From Acinetobacter pullicarnis (GTDB lineage Bacteria; Pseudomonadota; Gammaproteobacteria; Pseudomonadales; Moraxellaceae), in assembly GCF_006352475.1 (NCBI RefSeq), contig NZ_VCMZ01000001.1:1798001-1862000 (forward strand): a stretch of 64,000 bases of DNA. Reading direction: 5' to 3'. A program made the translations under genes and the position numbers. The notes under the pieces are model-generated. The model did no database searches. It was not told the DNA's origin and saw only the letters and a program-made list of their open reading frames with translations. Below are positions 9,026-16,777 of the stretch, one piece after another. How positions within the stretch are numbered: the first letter of the stretch is position 1; every line of letters begins with the position of its first letter.

Positions 9026-9057
9026 CTTCTCCCCGAAAGGCATAGGTATCTACACAA
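9026..9057. repeat. Left arm of a long inverted repeat enclosing the insertion sequence
   Basis: Positions 9039-9056 (GGCATAGGTATCTACACA) are exactly the reverse complement of 10560-10577. Weaker similarity extends outward (CTTCTCC on the left, GGAGAAGG on the right). The two arms enclose about 230 bp on the left of the IS and about 100 bp on its right. Confidence 0.7.
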
Positions 9058-9193
9058 ATATTTAAGAAATGTATTTAGTCGAAATATGTAATCTATTTGA
9101 GCTTAATACAAGGTATTTAAGTCCTCTTTAGATTTGGAATTTAGGGCTGAATGCAAATTTCATTGAATTTCAGAAATGCCCAATCTCCCCTAA

Positions 9194-9214
9194 CCCCTCT
9201 TTTCCAAAGAGGGG
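9194..9214. repeat. Hairpin inside the inverted-repeat element, left part
   Basis: CCCCTCTTT and AAAGAGGGG form a perfect 9-bp stem around TCC. It is preceded by TCTCCCCTAA. C/G-rich hairpins of this kind recur between genes in Acinetobacter chromosomes, as far as I recall. Confidence 0.5.
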
Positions 9215-9259
9215 GACTTTTCGGGGAATTCAAAGCCAAGTATAGGCTACATGTAGTGG

Positions 9260-10165
9260 TCAACAAATACTGGACACAGTTTTAAGTTTATTTTCTGCTG
9301 CCTCAGGACTAATACCACCATTAAACTGATGTGGTCTAATTTGGTTGTAATAGTTCATGAGGTACAGACCTATATCCATCTTTGCCTCAATAATCGAGTG
9401 ATATCCCAATCGTGGAATCCACTCGGTTTTCAAGCTTCTAAATAATCTTTCTGTTGGTGTATTATCCCAACAGTTTCCTTTGCGCGACATACTTTGATCT
9501 ATTTGATAAAGATCAAGTTTCTGCCTAAACAAAATACTATTGTATTGGCTCCCTTGATCACTATGAAATATAACTCCGCTTGGCTTTCCTCTACGATGCC
9601 ATGCTTCATCCAATGCTCGAATAACTAATTCTTTATCTGGCCTTTTAGAGAAAGACCACCCAACAACTCTACGAGCATATAAATCTAATACTATGGCTAA
9701 ATATGACCAGCCTTTCCCTGTCCAGATATAAGTGATATCACCGGTCCAAACTTTATTCGGTTCGGTTGGTTTAAACTCTCGACTTAGGACGTTAGGAATA
9801 TCCAGATGTTCGCTTTCTAGCTTCTTGTATCGGTGTGTCTTAAGCTGTTTCGAAATGAGTCCAGCTTCCTGCATCAACTTACGCACTAGATAGCGTCCTA
9901 TACCAATACTTTGATTACGCAAAGTATCTCGAATCCCTCGGCTACCCAATGCACCACGGCTTTGTTTGAATGCCTTAATCACATGTGCTTTTAATAGCAA
10001 GCGATTATGATTTACGCGCTTTTTAACGCAATGATGACGGTAATAGCTTGAACGTAAAATACCAAAAGCACGACAGACCAGATTAACAGGACTAAACTCT
10101 CTCAGGTGGTCTATCAGCGCATACGTTTGAATTCGTCTGACATTAAGAGAGCAGTAGCCTTTTTT
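9260..10165 (-). CDS. IS3-family transposase OrfB (catalytic part, reached by -1 frameshift)
   Basis: rve/DDE integrase-type transposase domain. The frame is open from the slippery run at 10159-10165 to the stop at 9260; the first internal ATG (10000) would give 246 aa. An HTH_21-like region (QSRGALGSRGIRD) is followed by the catalytic triad in WTGDITYIW (Asp), FHSDQGSQY (Asp) and NTPTERLFRSLK (Glu). It would normally be made as an OrfAB fusion by -1 slippage, giving active transposase. No stop codon or frameshift interrupts it. Confidence 0.88.
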   Translation of the reverse strand, partial: KKGYCSLNVRRIQTYALIDHLREFSPVNLVCRAFGILRSSYYRHHCVKKRVNHNRLLLKAHVIKAFKQSRGALGSRGIRDTLRNQSIGIGRYLVRKLMQEAGLISKQLKTHRYKKLESEHLDIPNVLSREFKPTEPNKVWTGDITYIWTGKGWSYLAIVLDLYARRVVGWSFSKRPDKELVIRALDEAWHRRGKPSGVIFHSDQGSQYNSILFRQKLDLYQIDQSMSRKGNCWDNTPTERLFRSLKTEWIPRLGYHSIIEAKMDIGLYLMNYYNQIRPHQFNGGISPEAAENKLKTVSSIC

Positions 10166-10422
10166 AGAATTGATTTTTCCTGTTCAAGCTGGTGAATACG
10201 TGCTTCTAGAGCCTGAATTTTTTGCTGCTCAGGAGTAAGCGCATTCATTGTTGGTGTTTCTCCTGTACGCTCAAATTGCAGTTGATCGACCCACCGTCGA
10301 AGAGCAGTTTCGCCCACATCCAAGGATCGACAAGCTTGAAGAATGGAATAACCTTGATCCAGCACTAAACTAGCAGCTTCAAGCTTAAATTCTGCACTAA
10401 ATACACGACGTTGTTTTTTCAT
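10114..10422 (-). CDS. IS3-family transposase OrfA (DNA-binding part)
   Basis: 102 aa. Residues 1-50 form the helix-turn-helix that recognises the IS ends (VFSAEFKLEAASLVLDQGYS, then ALRRWVDQL). Residues about 70-95 form a leucine-zipper-like coil (IQALEARIHQLEQEKSILKK) used for multimerisation. Near its end the codons run through A-AAA-AAG, which permits -1 slippage into orfB. OrfA alone usually acts as a regulator of transposition. Confidence 0.9.
   Translation of the reverse strand: MKKQRRVFSAEFKLEAASLVLDQGYSILQACRSLDVGETALRRWVDQLQFERTGETPTMNALTPEQQKIQALEARIHQLEQEKSILKKATALLMSDEFKRMR
10159..10165 (-). promoter_or_regulatory. Programmed -1 frameshift site A-AAA-AAG
   Basis: The heptamer falls in the orfA reading frame at the Leu-Lys-Lys-Ala stretch. 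A -1 slip here enters a frame open for the rest of the IS through the whole of orfB. A-AAA-AAG is the classical IS3-family slippery sequence. Confidence 0.8.
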
Positions 10423-10496
10423 TAGACACCTCTAGTATGGTTAGACTACCACCTAATTGGGTGTCCAGTTTTATTAGACCACTACAACACAACGCT

Positions 10497-10517
10497 CCTT
10501 CCTTAGAAAAAGGAAGG
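10497..10517. repeat. Hairpin inside the inverted-repeat element, right part
   Basis: CCTTCCTT and AAGGAAGG form an 8-bp stem just beyond the right target duplication. It belongs to the element that was interrupted by the IS. Confidence 0.45.
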
Positions 10518-10558
10518 TTGGGATGGATTACTTTGGGTTGTAAACAGCATATCAAAAG

Positions 10559-10589
10559 ATGTGTAGATACCTATGCCGAAAGGAGAAGG
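10559..10589. repeat. Right arm of the long inverted repeat enclosing the insertion sequence
   Basis: TGTGTAGATACCTATGCC at 10560-10577 is the exact reverse complement of 9039-9056. The following GAAAGGAGAAGG resembles the outer flank of the left arm. Confidence 0.7.
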
Positions 10590-10652
10590 ATGTATTGGGG
10601 GTTAAGTATGTTTTAACTGACCGATTTTATCTGCTTCGAGGTGAATGGCAGG

Positions 10653-11483
10653 TTATTTTTTGAAATAACCTGCTTCTTCAGACTTTGGATAGGTCGTTAA
10701 TAGTTTATCTTTAAAGACTTTCGCTGTAGCGGCATTTTTATTTACATCTTTTGCAATGCTATAAAGTTGATACAGCGCGCGGGGCGCTTTGGCTGAATCG
10801 GGGAATTTTGCAGCGACAGTTTCATAGTTTTTCTTGGCTTCGTTGTAATTCGGCGGATCAATTGCAAGATTAAACTCAGCTAACCAGAAATAAGCATTGC
10901 CTGTGTAGACGCTGTTTGGATAACTTTTAATAAAGTTGGTCATCGGTGCAATTGCTTGTTTGGCACCACCTTTTTTATAGGCATCTAAAGCGACTGTGTA
11001 GGCCGCTTTTTCTAGTTCGACTGCGTTACTGGTATTGGTGTTTGCCGCTGCTGGGTTGTTGGTTTTGGGTGCGGCAGGAGTGGCGCTGTTAGTGGTTGTA
11101 TTGCTATCAGATGGGGTTGTGGCAGGCGTACCAGATTCATTCGATGTTTCTTCATCAGTGTGCTGCGATTCAGGATCAATTTTCTGTTGCAATAACTCAA
11201 GACGTTGATCTAAGTCGGTATAACGACTATTGAGTTCTTTATTCATTTGATCAAGCAGGTGATCTTGCTCTTCTATTTTACCGCGTAGTTCTCGAATTTG
11301 ATTTTCTAACTGTTGATTCTTTTGCATTAAATCCCAGTTCATATTCCCTGAAATAGGCGATGCACTATTTTCGATGGTCGTAAAGTTTCCTGGTTGGCTA
11401 AGCTCGCGAGATTCAATTGGAATCGCGTATAAGGTTGCTGAACTCAGTAATGCGATAGAAAATGCCAGATGCTGTTTGAGCAT
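10653..11483 (-). CDS. cpoB: Cell division coordinator CpoB (YbgF), Tol-Pal associated
   Basis: Periplasmic protein of 276 aa that links the Tol-Pal machine with peptidoglycan synthesis during septation. A signal peptide ends near residue 19 (LLSSATLYAIPI). Residues about 50-100 form the trimerising coiled coil (QQLENQIRELRGKIEEQ). A Thr/Asn/Pro/Ala-rich linker of about 45 residues follows. The C-terminal 120 residues are TPR-like repeats (YKKGGAKQAIAPMTNFIKSY, AYFWLAEFNLAI, APRALYQLYSI). No tol or pal genes lie beside it here. The gene ends about 165 bp from the insertion sequence and is undisturbed. Confidence 0.9.
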   Translation of the reverse strand: MLKQHLAFSIALLSSATLYAIPIESRELSQPGNFTTIENSASPISGNMNWDLMQKNQQLENQIRELRGKIEEQDHLLDQMNKELNSRYTDLDQRLELLQQKIDPESQHTDEETSNESGTPATTPSDSNTTTNSATPAAPKTNNPAAANTNTSNAVELEKAAYTVALDAYKKGGAKQAIAPMTNFIKSYPNSVYTGNAYFWLAEFNLAIDPPNYNEAKKNYETVAAKFPDSAKAPRALYQLYSIAKDVNKNAATAKVFKDKLLTTYPKSEEAGYFKK

Positions 11484-11764
11484 AAAATTAAACCCGTATT
11501 GTTAAAACTTTTTTCCAATCAATATTATGCTAAATATTTATTAGAAAATAAGCACAGAAAATCATATGTTATTAAAGACGGCTCATAGTTGAATTGCAAG
11601 ATGGTTTTACAATCTTCTCAAATATTTGTGTTATCTAGCAGGCTGGGAATACGTTATTTAAAACTCAAAAACAAGGATTTGCTTATTATGTAGGCGGATT
11701 ATTCCCAGATCGCTGATCAAATAATCAGTTGAGCGATTTATCTGTTTTAAATCAAATTTCTTTA
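11484..11764. other. Intergenic region upstream of cpoB and ffs
   Basis: This AT-rich stretch separates divergent cpoB (-) and the 4.5S RNA (+). It should hold the cpoB promoter, but I could not pick out a convincing -35/-10 pair. No open frame of note is present. Confidence 0.5.
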
Positions 11765-11792
11765 TTGCAACAATTTTAAAAATCGCTATACT
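11765..11792 (+). promoter_or_regulatory. Promoter of the 4.5S RNA gene
   Basis: TTGCAA (11765-11770) and TATACT (11787-11792) are separated by 16 bp. The -10 ends 13 bp before the paired 5' end of the RNA. Confidence 0.7.
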
Positions 11793-11805
11793 TTGATCCT
11801 GTAAT

Positions 11806-11918
<113 letters not shown>

Positions 11919-12035
11919 AATTTTACAATAATAAGATTAATCATTTCCTTTTTATCGCAGTCTTGCGATTAAGCAATCCCACCGAATCCTGTTCATTTAA
12001 CTTATTTATACTTTTGATATTTATTGAGTATATTG

Positions 12036-12090
12036 TCGCATCTTCGCATCTTCGCATCTTCGCATCTTCGCATCTTCGCATCTTCGCTTC
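12036..12090. repeat. 8-bp tandem repeat (TCGCATCT x6 plus a partial copy)
   Basis: Six perfect copies of TCGCATCT, then a seventh partial copy (TCGCTTC). It lies in the noncoding gap between ffs (+) and the end of recX (-). Identical copies suggest recent slippage, so the copy number probably varies between strains. Confidence 0.95.
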
Positions 12091-12142
12091 AGTGTGTTTG
12101 CTAGAATCGTGATTGAATGATCAGCGTATATGTCCAGTGGAT

Positions 12143-12754
12143 TTATTTTTTTCGTGCAATCGCTTTAAAAATGACATCGAAATCAAAACCCCGATATTGT
12201 AAAAATCGAATCTGCTTGGCTTTGGCCTTAGGTTCTTGGGCAACGTCAGTACCGAATTTTTTTACTTTAAGAGCATAGGCTTGTGCAAGCCAATCGATTT
12301 CTTTTAAGTCTTCTTTTAAATGCTCGATATCTAAACTTTTACTTTTTAATGCAAGTTTAATGTGCTGAGGACCTTTTCCTTTACGCACTTGACTGCGTAA
12401 TAGCATTTCGGCCATTCGATCATCACTTTGGTAATTTGCAGCAGCGAACTCATCTACTAAGGCAATGACTTCATTGCGATCTTGTGCGCGAAGCATGAGC
12501 TTTTCAATTAGGTCGATTTTTGAATATTCTTTGCGGGTCAGTACTGCAAAAGCATAGGAGCGCAGTTTGGTTCCGGTCAATCCAACTGGAATGTCGAGCG
12601 TTATTTCTGAATCTGTTTCAGTCGAATCGCTTGGAAGCTGGGGGTGAGGACGGACTGGCTGCTGTTCCTGTTTTAGCTCAGAATCTTGTTGTGACTGTGT
12701 TGCCATCACCAGCTGATCATAATCTAAGTACTTTGGGAATTTCGCGCCTGACAT
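12143..12754 (-). CDS. recX: Regulatory protein RecX
   Basis: Modulator that binds RecA filaments and limits their extension and activity. The start is placed at MSGAKFPKYLDYDQ (203 aa); AAGG lies 10 nt upstream, while the longer frame would need TTG. The first 70 residues are polar and Gln/Glu-rich, a variable extension. From about residue 75 the alpha-helical RecX repeats are visible (KLRSYAFAVLTRKEYSKIDL, AAANYQSDDRMAEMLLRSQV, RKGKGPQHIKLALKSK, RFLQYRGFDFDVIFKAI). recA lies about 0.9 kb upstream on the same strand, with a small ORF and the ygiW-like gene in between on the other strand. Confidence 0.9.
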   Translation of the reverse strand: MSGAKFPKYLDYDQLVMATQSQQDSELKQEQQPVRPHPQLPSDSTETDSEITLDIPVGLTGTKLRSYAFAVLTRKEYSKIDLIEKLMLRAQDRNEVIALVDEFAAANYQSDDRMAEMLLRSQVRKGKGPQHIKLALKSKSLDIEHLKEDLKEIDWLAQAYALKVKKFGTDVAQEPKAKAKQIRFLQYRGFDFDVIFKAIARKK

Positions 12755-12868
12755 GCCACAACCTTTTATTTTTACGATCGAGATAAGAGGATATGCTCCC
12801 AAAATAATCGCTGATCATCTGCTCAATAAAATATAACAGTGCATGATTTATTCAAGTGAAATTATTGA

Positions 12869-13006
12869 ATGGGAACACTCGATATTATAACCGATTGTGG
12901 TATTAAAATGGCTAACGATGAAGGAGTTTCAATTCACTTTAAAAAAGGGGAGGGAATCGTTGAGTTTAAAAAAGATCAGCCGATTAATATTCAAGAAGTG
13001 CAATAA
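12869..13006 (+). CDS. Possible small protein, 45 aa, unknown function
   Basis: An ATG-to-TAA frame encodes 45 residues beginning MGTLDIITDCGIKMANDEGV and ending NIQEVQ. Charge alternates and the C-terminal half (HFKKGEGIVEFKKDQP) looks beta-like. There is no signal peptide or membrane helix. No strong ribosome binding site precedes the start. A good intrinsic terminator lies 56 bp downstream on the same strand with no other gene between, which suggests a real transcript. I do not recognise the family. It could be a small protein or a residue of a longer gene. Confidence 0.4.
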   Translation: MGTLDIITDCGIKMANDEGVSIHFKKGEGIVEFKKDQPINIQEVQ

Positions 13007-13061
13007 CTGTCTAACAATCGCATTGTTAAATATGTAATGTCTAGTCAAATTTAAATTGATT

Positions 13062-13092
13062 AAACCGTCTACAACAGTGGGCGGTTTTTTAT
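13062..13092 (+). terminator. Intrinsic terminator after the 45-codon ORF
   Basis: AAACCGTCTAC pairs with GTGGGCGGTTT (two G-U pairs) around the loop AACA, followed by TTT and an AT-rich tail. It points in the + direction. Confidence 0.7.
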
Positions 13093-13180
13093 TGTTTGGC
13101 TTTTTACTTGTATTAAGTTTTACTTCACAACTAAAATTGGTTATTGTTATTTACTTCACAAAGTGGGAGTGGTATGAGAA

Positions 13181-13546
13181 ATGAAAATTAAACCAATACT
13201 ATTGATTGTTGGTCTACTTACAGCAGTTTCCACGCATGTTTTGGCTGGTCATGATGATGATCAACGGGTAATAGCGGCAGCAGCGAACAATGTCATCACA
13301 GTTGCTCAAGCTGCGAAAGCCAGAGATGAAACCGCGGTAACGATTGTTGGGACAATTGTACGTCAACTTAAACATGAACATTATGAGCTGAAAGACCAGA
13401 GCGGTACGATTGTGGTTGAGATTGATGATGATATCGCTGGCCCTGCTCAACTCAAACCAGGGAGTAAAGTTCGTGTGATTGGTGAAGTGGATACACACCG
13501 CTATAGAGCAACTGATATTGATGTTGTGCGGGTTGAATTTCTGTAA
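13181..13546 (+). CDS. YgiW/YdeI-family (BOF/OB-fold) periplasmic stress protein
   Basis: 121 aa. A signal peptide ends after about residue 22 (LTAVSTHVLAG). The mature part is a single bacterial OB-fold domain: AKARDETAVTIVGTIVRQ, YELKDQSGTIVVEIDD, KPGSKVRVIGEVD. Family members such as YgiW are induced by peroxide, acid or metal stress, but the molecular role is not settled. The gene is monocistronic and shares a bidirectional terminator with convergent recA. Confidence 0.85.
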   Translation: MKIKPILLIVGLLTAVSTHVLAGHDDDQRVIAAAANNVITVAQAAKARDETAVTIVGTIVRQLKHEHYELKDQSGTIVVEIDDDIAGPAQLKPGSKVRVIGEVDTHRYRATDIDVVRVEFL

Positions 13547-13604
13547 TTGGCTTTTAGAAGCTGAGTCAAGTTAGATATTTAACAACAATTCTTAGATCAT
13601 AAAC

Positions 13605-13636
13605 AAAAATAAACGCCAAGCTTGGCGTTTATTTTT
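13605..13636. terminator. Bidirectional terminator between the ygiW-like gene and recA
   Basis: A perfect 32-bp palindrome centred between 13620 and 13621 (AAACGCCAAG and CTTGGCGTTT core) is flanked by A and T runs. It can end both convergent transcripts. Confidence 0.9.
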
Positions 13637-13661
13637 ATAGACGATTAACGGGTTTAAAATA

Positions 13662-14708
13662 TTAAGCGTCTAATGCCTCGTCAAGTTCTTCAGTTTTTTT
13701 ATCTTCTGGTTCAGCTTGTGCCGTGGTTAATAATTTCTCACGAATCATGCGGTCAAGATCTTGAGCAATTTGTGTGTGTTCCTCTAAATGACGAATCACA
13801 TTGTTTTTACCTTGTCCGATTTTACTTCCTTGATATGAGTACCAAGCACCAGCTTTTTGTACCAGTTCTTGCTGTACCGCAAGGTCAACCAATTCACCAA
13901 GCTGATTGGTGCCTTTGCCGTAAAGGATTTGGAACAGTGCTTCTCTAAATGGAGGCGCCATTTTATTTTTAACGACTTTTACGCGGGTTTCAGAACCAAC
14001 AATTTCATCGCCTTCTTTCACTTGACCAATACGACGAATATCTAAACGGACTGAAGCATAGAATTTTAGTGCGTTACCACCAGTTGTCGTTTCTGGGCTA
14101 CCAAACATCACACCAATTTTCATACGAATTTGGTTAATGAAGATCACCATACAATTTGAACGTTTGGCATTACCCGTAATTTTACGTAGGGCTTGGCTCA
14201 TTAAGCGTGCTTGTAGGCCCATATGCGAATCACCCATTTCGCCTTCAATCTCAGCGCGTGGGGTTAAGGCTGCAACGGAGTCGACAACGATCATGTCAAC
14301 TGCACCAGAACGAACCAGCATATCTGCAATTTCAAGTGCTTGCTCACCGTGGTCAGGCTGCGATACCAAGAGATTGTCGATATCAACGCCCAGTTTGCGT
14401 GCGTATTGTGGATCTAAAGCATGTTCTGCATCGATAAATGCACAGGTGCCGCCAGCTTTTTGACATTGCGCAATGGCTTGTAATGTCATTGTGGTTTTAC
14501 CCGAAGATTCTGGACCATAAATTTCAACAATACGGCCTTTAGGTAAACCACCGATTCCTAAGGCAATATCTAAGGTCAGAGAGCCTGTTGACACCACCTC
14601 AACAGCTTGAACGGTATTATCACCCAAGCGCATGACTGTATTTTTACCAAATTGTTTTTCAATTTGACTGAGCGCAGCTGTGAGTGCTTTACTTTTGTTC
14701 TCATCCAT
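13662..14708 (-). CDS. recA: Recombinase RecA
   Basis: DNA-dependent ATPase that forms filaments on ssDNA for strand exchange. It is 348 aa from [18 protein letters not shown], the usual start for this genus; ten more codons upstream are open. Walker A is GPESSGKTT (about residues 66-74) and Walker B is [10 protein letters not shown]. Loop 2 ([20 protein letters not shown]) and the C-terminal domain are complete. The acidic tail ends [12 protein letters not shown]. Acinetobacter lack a classical LexA, so damage induction works differently from E. coli; no SOS box is visible upstream. Confidence 0.97.
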   Translation of the reverse strand: MDENKSKALTAALSQIEKQFGKNTVMRLGDNTVQAVEVVSTGSLTLDIALGIGGLPKGRIVEIYGPESSGKTTMTLQAIAQCQKAGGTCAFIDAEHALDPQYARKLGVDIDNLLVSQPDHGEQALEIADMLVRSGAVDMIVVDSVAALTPRAEIEGEMGDSHMGLQARLMSQALRKITGNAKRSNCMVIFINQIRMKIGVMFGSPETTTGGNALKFYASVRLDIRRIGQVKEGDEIVGSETRVKVVKNKMAPPFREALFQILYGKGTNQLGELVDLAVQQELVQKAGAWYSYQGSKIGQGKNNVIRHLEEHTQIAQDLDRMIREKLLTTAQAEPEDKKTEELDEALDA

Positions 14709-14857
14709 CTTTCTAACCTCAAGACTATCTAATTTCATTCAATATATAAGTGGATGTCTTTCATTAATGCTTTAAGTCCACGGCAATTATAGTGACAGAA
14801 AAGCCCAAGCGATTCTATCTGTATTTTTAGTTCAGCGACAAGGCTTGTCGCAGTAAC

Positions 14858-15298
14858 TTAGTCATGATCAGGAGACCAGTTTTGTTCAAAGGATTGATCA
14901 TTTTGTTGTTTAAACTTACTGATATCACGCCGATCTTTTTTACTGGGGCGATGTTCAGGGCGCGCTAAATTATGCAGCTTTCGTTGGGTGGAAAGCAACT
15001 CACGACGCTCAATACTCGCCTCAGTTTCACTATAAAGTTGTTGTGCAACCGGTGCAGGTCCGCGATTATTTGACAGTGCGAGTATCAAAATAGTTTTCTT
15101 ATCAAAGCCTTGCTGGATGGTTAACTCCATCCCGACACGAACCTCTCTGGAGACTTTGACTCGATCACTATTGTGATGCACTTTACCGCCTTCAATGGCT
15201 GCTTTAGAGAGTGAGCGTGTTTTAAAGAATCGGGCAGCCCACAACCATTTATCGACACGCATGGATTCGAGGGGGCATTGTTCAGGCTGTTTTGACAT
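14858..15298 (-). CDS. hslR: Heat-shock protein 15 (S4-domain ribosome-associated Hsp15)
   Basis: 146 aa. An S4 RNA-binding domain covers residues about 13-75 (RVDKWLWAARFFKTRSLSKA, GGKVHHNSDRVKVSREVRVG). The C-terminal tail is basic (RPEHRPSKKDRRDISKFKQQ). Hsp15 binds free 50S subunits carrying nascent chains after stalled translation and helps recycle them. It overlaps the upstream yrfG-like gene by 17 bp, so the two are translationally coupled, mirroring yrfG-hslR in enterobacteria. Confidence 0.9.
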   Translation of the reverse strand: MSKQPEQCPLESMRVDKWLWAARFFKTRSLSKAAIEGGKVHHNSDRVKVSREVRVGMELTIQQGFDKKTILILALSNNRGPAPVAQQLYSETEASIERRELLSTQRKLHNLARPEHRPSKKDRRDISKFKQQNDQSFEQNWSPDHD

Positions 15299-15986
15299 TG
15301 GCTTCCTTCGTTGATGATGGGGATAAGTTGATTTTGCTTAAATAGGGAAGCAGCTCTGTGAGTACTTGAATACTCGGGTAATTTAATTCAGCAGCATCGC
15401 GTGGTTTCTGTATGCTTGAGGGCTGAATAATCGTGACCAAATGTTGTAATCCAAATTTTTGGGCAGCATCTAATACTGGAGCAGTATCATCAACGAACAC
15501 AACCTCATTAGGATTAAAAGGGTGCTGTTGTTGTAATAACTGCCAAAAGGCTTGCTCCTCTTTGGCGTGCGCCAATTGTTCACTGCTGACGATCACTTCA
15601 AAATAATCTTTAATCTTCATTAATTTGAGTTTGAACGTTAGGCTTGCAACATCTGCATTGGTCACGAGCCAACAACGATAGCCTTGGGCTTGTAGTTGTT
15701 GTAAAAGTTCGATGCAGCCTGGACGCGTATTCACTCGATCACAATGATCATACTGCAATTGCAGCACATCAACACCGACTTTTTCGGTCCAATATTTGGA
15801 TGAATACCAAGCAAGGGTATGTTTGTGCTGCTGATAAAAACTGCCTAAGATTTTTTGGCTTTGCTCGAGTGTACATTGGTGCGTTTGTGCATGGCGAATT
15901 GGAAGTTGTTGGTTCCAGATCAGATCGTCAAAGGCTAGATCGAGGAGAGTGCCGTCCATATCGAACATAATGATGGGCAGGGTCAT
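15282..15986 (-). CDS. yrfG: HAD-superfamily hydrolase, YrfG-like GMP/IMP nucleotidase
   Basis: 234 aa. HAD motif I is FDMDGTLLD at residues 8-16. Motif II is the Thr of LVTNADVASL, motif III a lysine in FKLKLMKIKDYF, and motif IV FVDDTAPVLDAA. The cap region between motifs I and II is helical. In E. coli YrfG dephosphorylates GMP and IMP; substrate preference here is inferred from the conserved pairing with hslR. Its 3' end overlaps the hslR start. Confidence 0.82.
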   Translation of the reverse strand: MTLPIIMFDMDGTLLDLAFDDLIWNQQLPIRHAQTHQCTLEQSQKILGSFYQQHKHTLAWYSSKYWTEKVGVDVLQLQYDHCDRVNTRPGCIELLQQLQAQGYRCWLVTNADVASLTFKLKLMKIKDYFEVIVSSEQLAHAKEEQAFWQLLQQQHPFNPNEVVFVDDTAPVLDAAQKFGLQHLVTIIQPSSIQKPRDAAELNYPSIQVLTELLPYLSKINLSPSSTKEANVKTA

Positions 15987-16220
15987 TCAAAAATCCTTAA
16001 TGTTTTTAAAGTCTAATAATATGTGACTCAATTTGTCATTATTATTGAGCTTAATCCTAAATAGTCAAATTAAATCACTTTTAATAACGTTAATTTAAAA
16101 TAAGACGATTTAGAGTCGTAAAAAATATGTACAGATCTGTGTACATCTTAGACATAATACAATCAGCACCGATTCGGGACTATTTTTTTGTTATGGTGGC
16201 GTCAATTATTGGGAGTTGTT

Positions 16221-16646
16221 ATGCAAGTAAGGAAAATAATATTGACGGTCTGCCTCGGTGCAATGTCGCTATCGCATGCTCATGCTGGATTTAATTTTTT
16301 AAATAGAATGATTATGGGGAAGAATGGCATTACACCCACCGATGAATCCTTTGAAATAAATTGGTATCAGCCTGAATGGATACAGTCACCAAAACCTGAA
16401 ATTAGCCGAGAAGATTTCTATTATCTTCGCAATGTGATTGGACAAGATTTTTATTTTGCAGAAATTGAATTTCAAGTCGATGTCCAAGGTAATGTCGTTG
16501 ATGCCAAAATATTGAGCAGCAACGGGGTTACTTTTAAAAACCAAGAAATTTTAAGGGCGGCACTGGCTGCTAAGGTCAAGCCGAAGTTTAAACAAGGCAC
16601 TGTATTTCCATTTACCTTTAAGGCACCATTTTATTTTTCACATTAA
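16221..16646 (+). CDS. Secreted TonB-C-terminal-like protein
   Basis: 141 aa from the ATG at 16221, with GGGAG five nt upstream; an upstream in-frame TTG is less likely. The signal peptide ends at SLSHAHAG. Residues about 70-140 resemble the TonB C-terminal fold (YFAEIEFQVDVQGNVVDAKI, EILRAALAAKVKPKFKQG), with no proline-rich spacer or N-terminal transmembrane anchor. It is therefore not an energy transducer and may be a small periplasmic protein. It opens the accessory-looking patch that ends before frmR. Confidence 0.6.
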   Translation: MQVRKIILTVCLGAMSLSHAHAGFNFLNRMIMGKNGITPTDESFEINWYQPEWIQSPKPEISREDFYYLRNVIGQDFYFAEIEFQVDVQGNVVDAKILSSNGVTFKNQEILRAALAAKVKPKFKQGTVFPFTFKAPFYFSH

Positions 16647-16693
16647 GCCGTTTATTGAGATTTATATCTGGGATATTTAGCCTTTCTTAAAAA

Positions 16694-16777
16694 CTTGCCA
16701 ATAATGGTGATGCGGGTGCTCAGTTTGAGTTAGGGCAAATGTATTTTGGTGGACATGGGGGTGAGCCAAGACGATGA
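16694..16777 (+). pseudogene. Fragment of a Sel1-repeat protein
   Basis: Reading from 16694 gives 27 codons, LANNGDAGAQFELGQMYFGG and seven more, then a stop. This matches the Sel1-like repeat pattern (A-x-x-G-[DN]-x-x-A-Q-x-x-L-G-x-x-Y). In-frame sequence upstream is closed by a stop three bases earlier, so only one repeat survives. It is a decayed remnant. Confidence 0.55.

Larger units (their letters stand above)
9252..10486 (-). mobile_element. Complete IS3-family insertion sequence with 3-bp target duplication
   Basis: 1,235 bp. The ends are imperfect inverted repeats beginning TGTAGTGGTC and sharing ACTGGACAC further in (left 9252-9279, right 10459-10486). The flanks are ACA at 9249-9251 and ACA at 10487-10489, a 3-bp duplication typical of IS3-family insertion. 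It encodes overlapping orfA and orfB with an A-AAA-AAG slippery site. From memory the size and duplication resemble IS1236 of Acinetobacter; only a database comparison can name it. Both ends and both frames look intact, so it may be active. Confidence 0.88.

Noticed and set aside
12036..12090. Possible CRISPR array
   Set aside because: The 8-bp units are contiguous with no spacers, so this is a simple tandem repeat.
13181..13546. Signal-peptide BOF protein as a new recA-linked factor
   Set aside because: It is an ordinary YgiW/YdeI-type protein that only happens to be convergent with recA.
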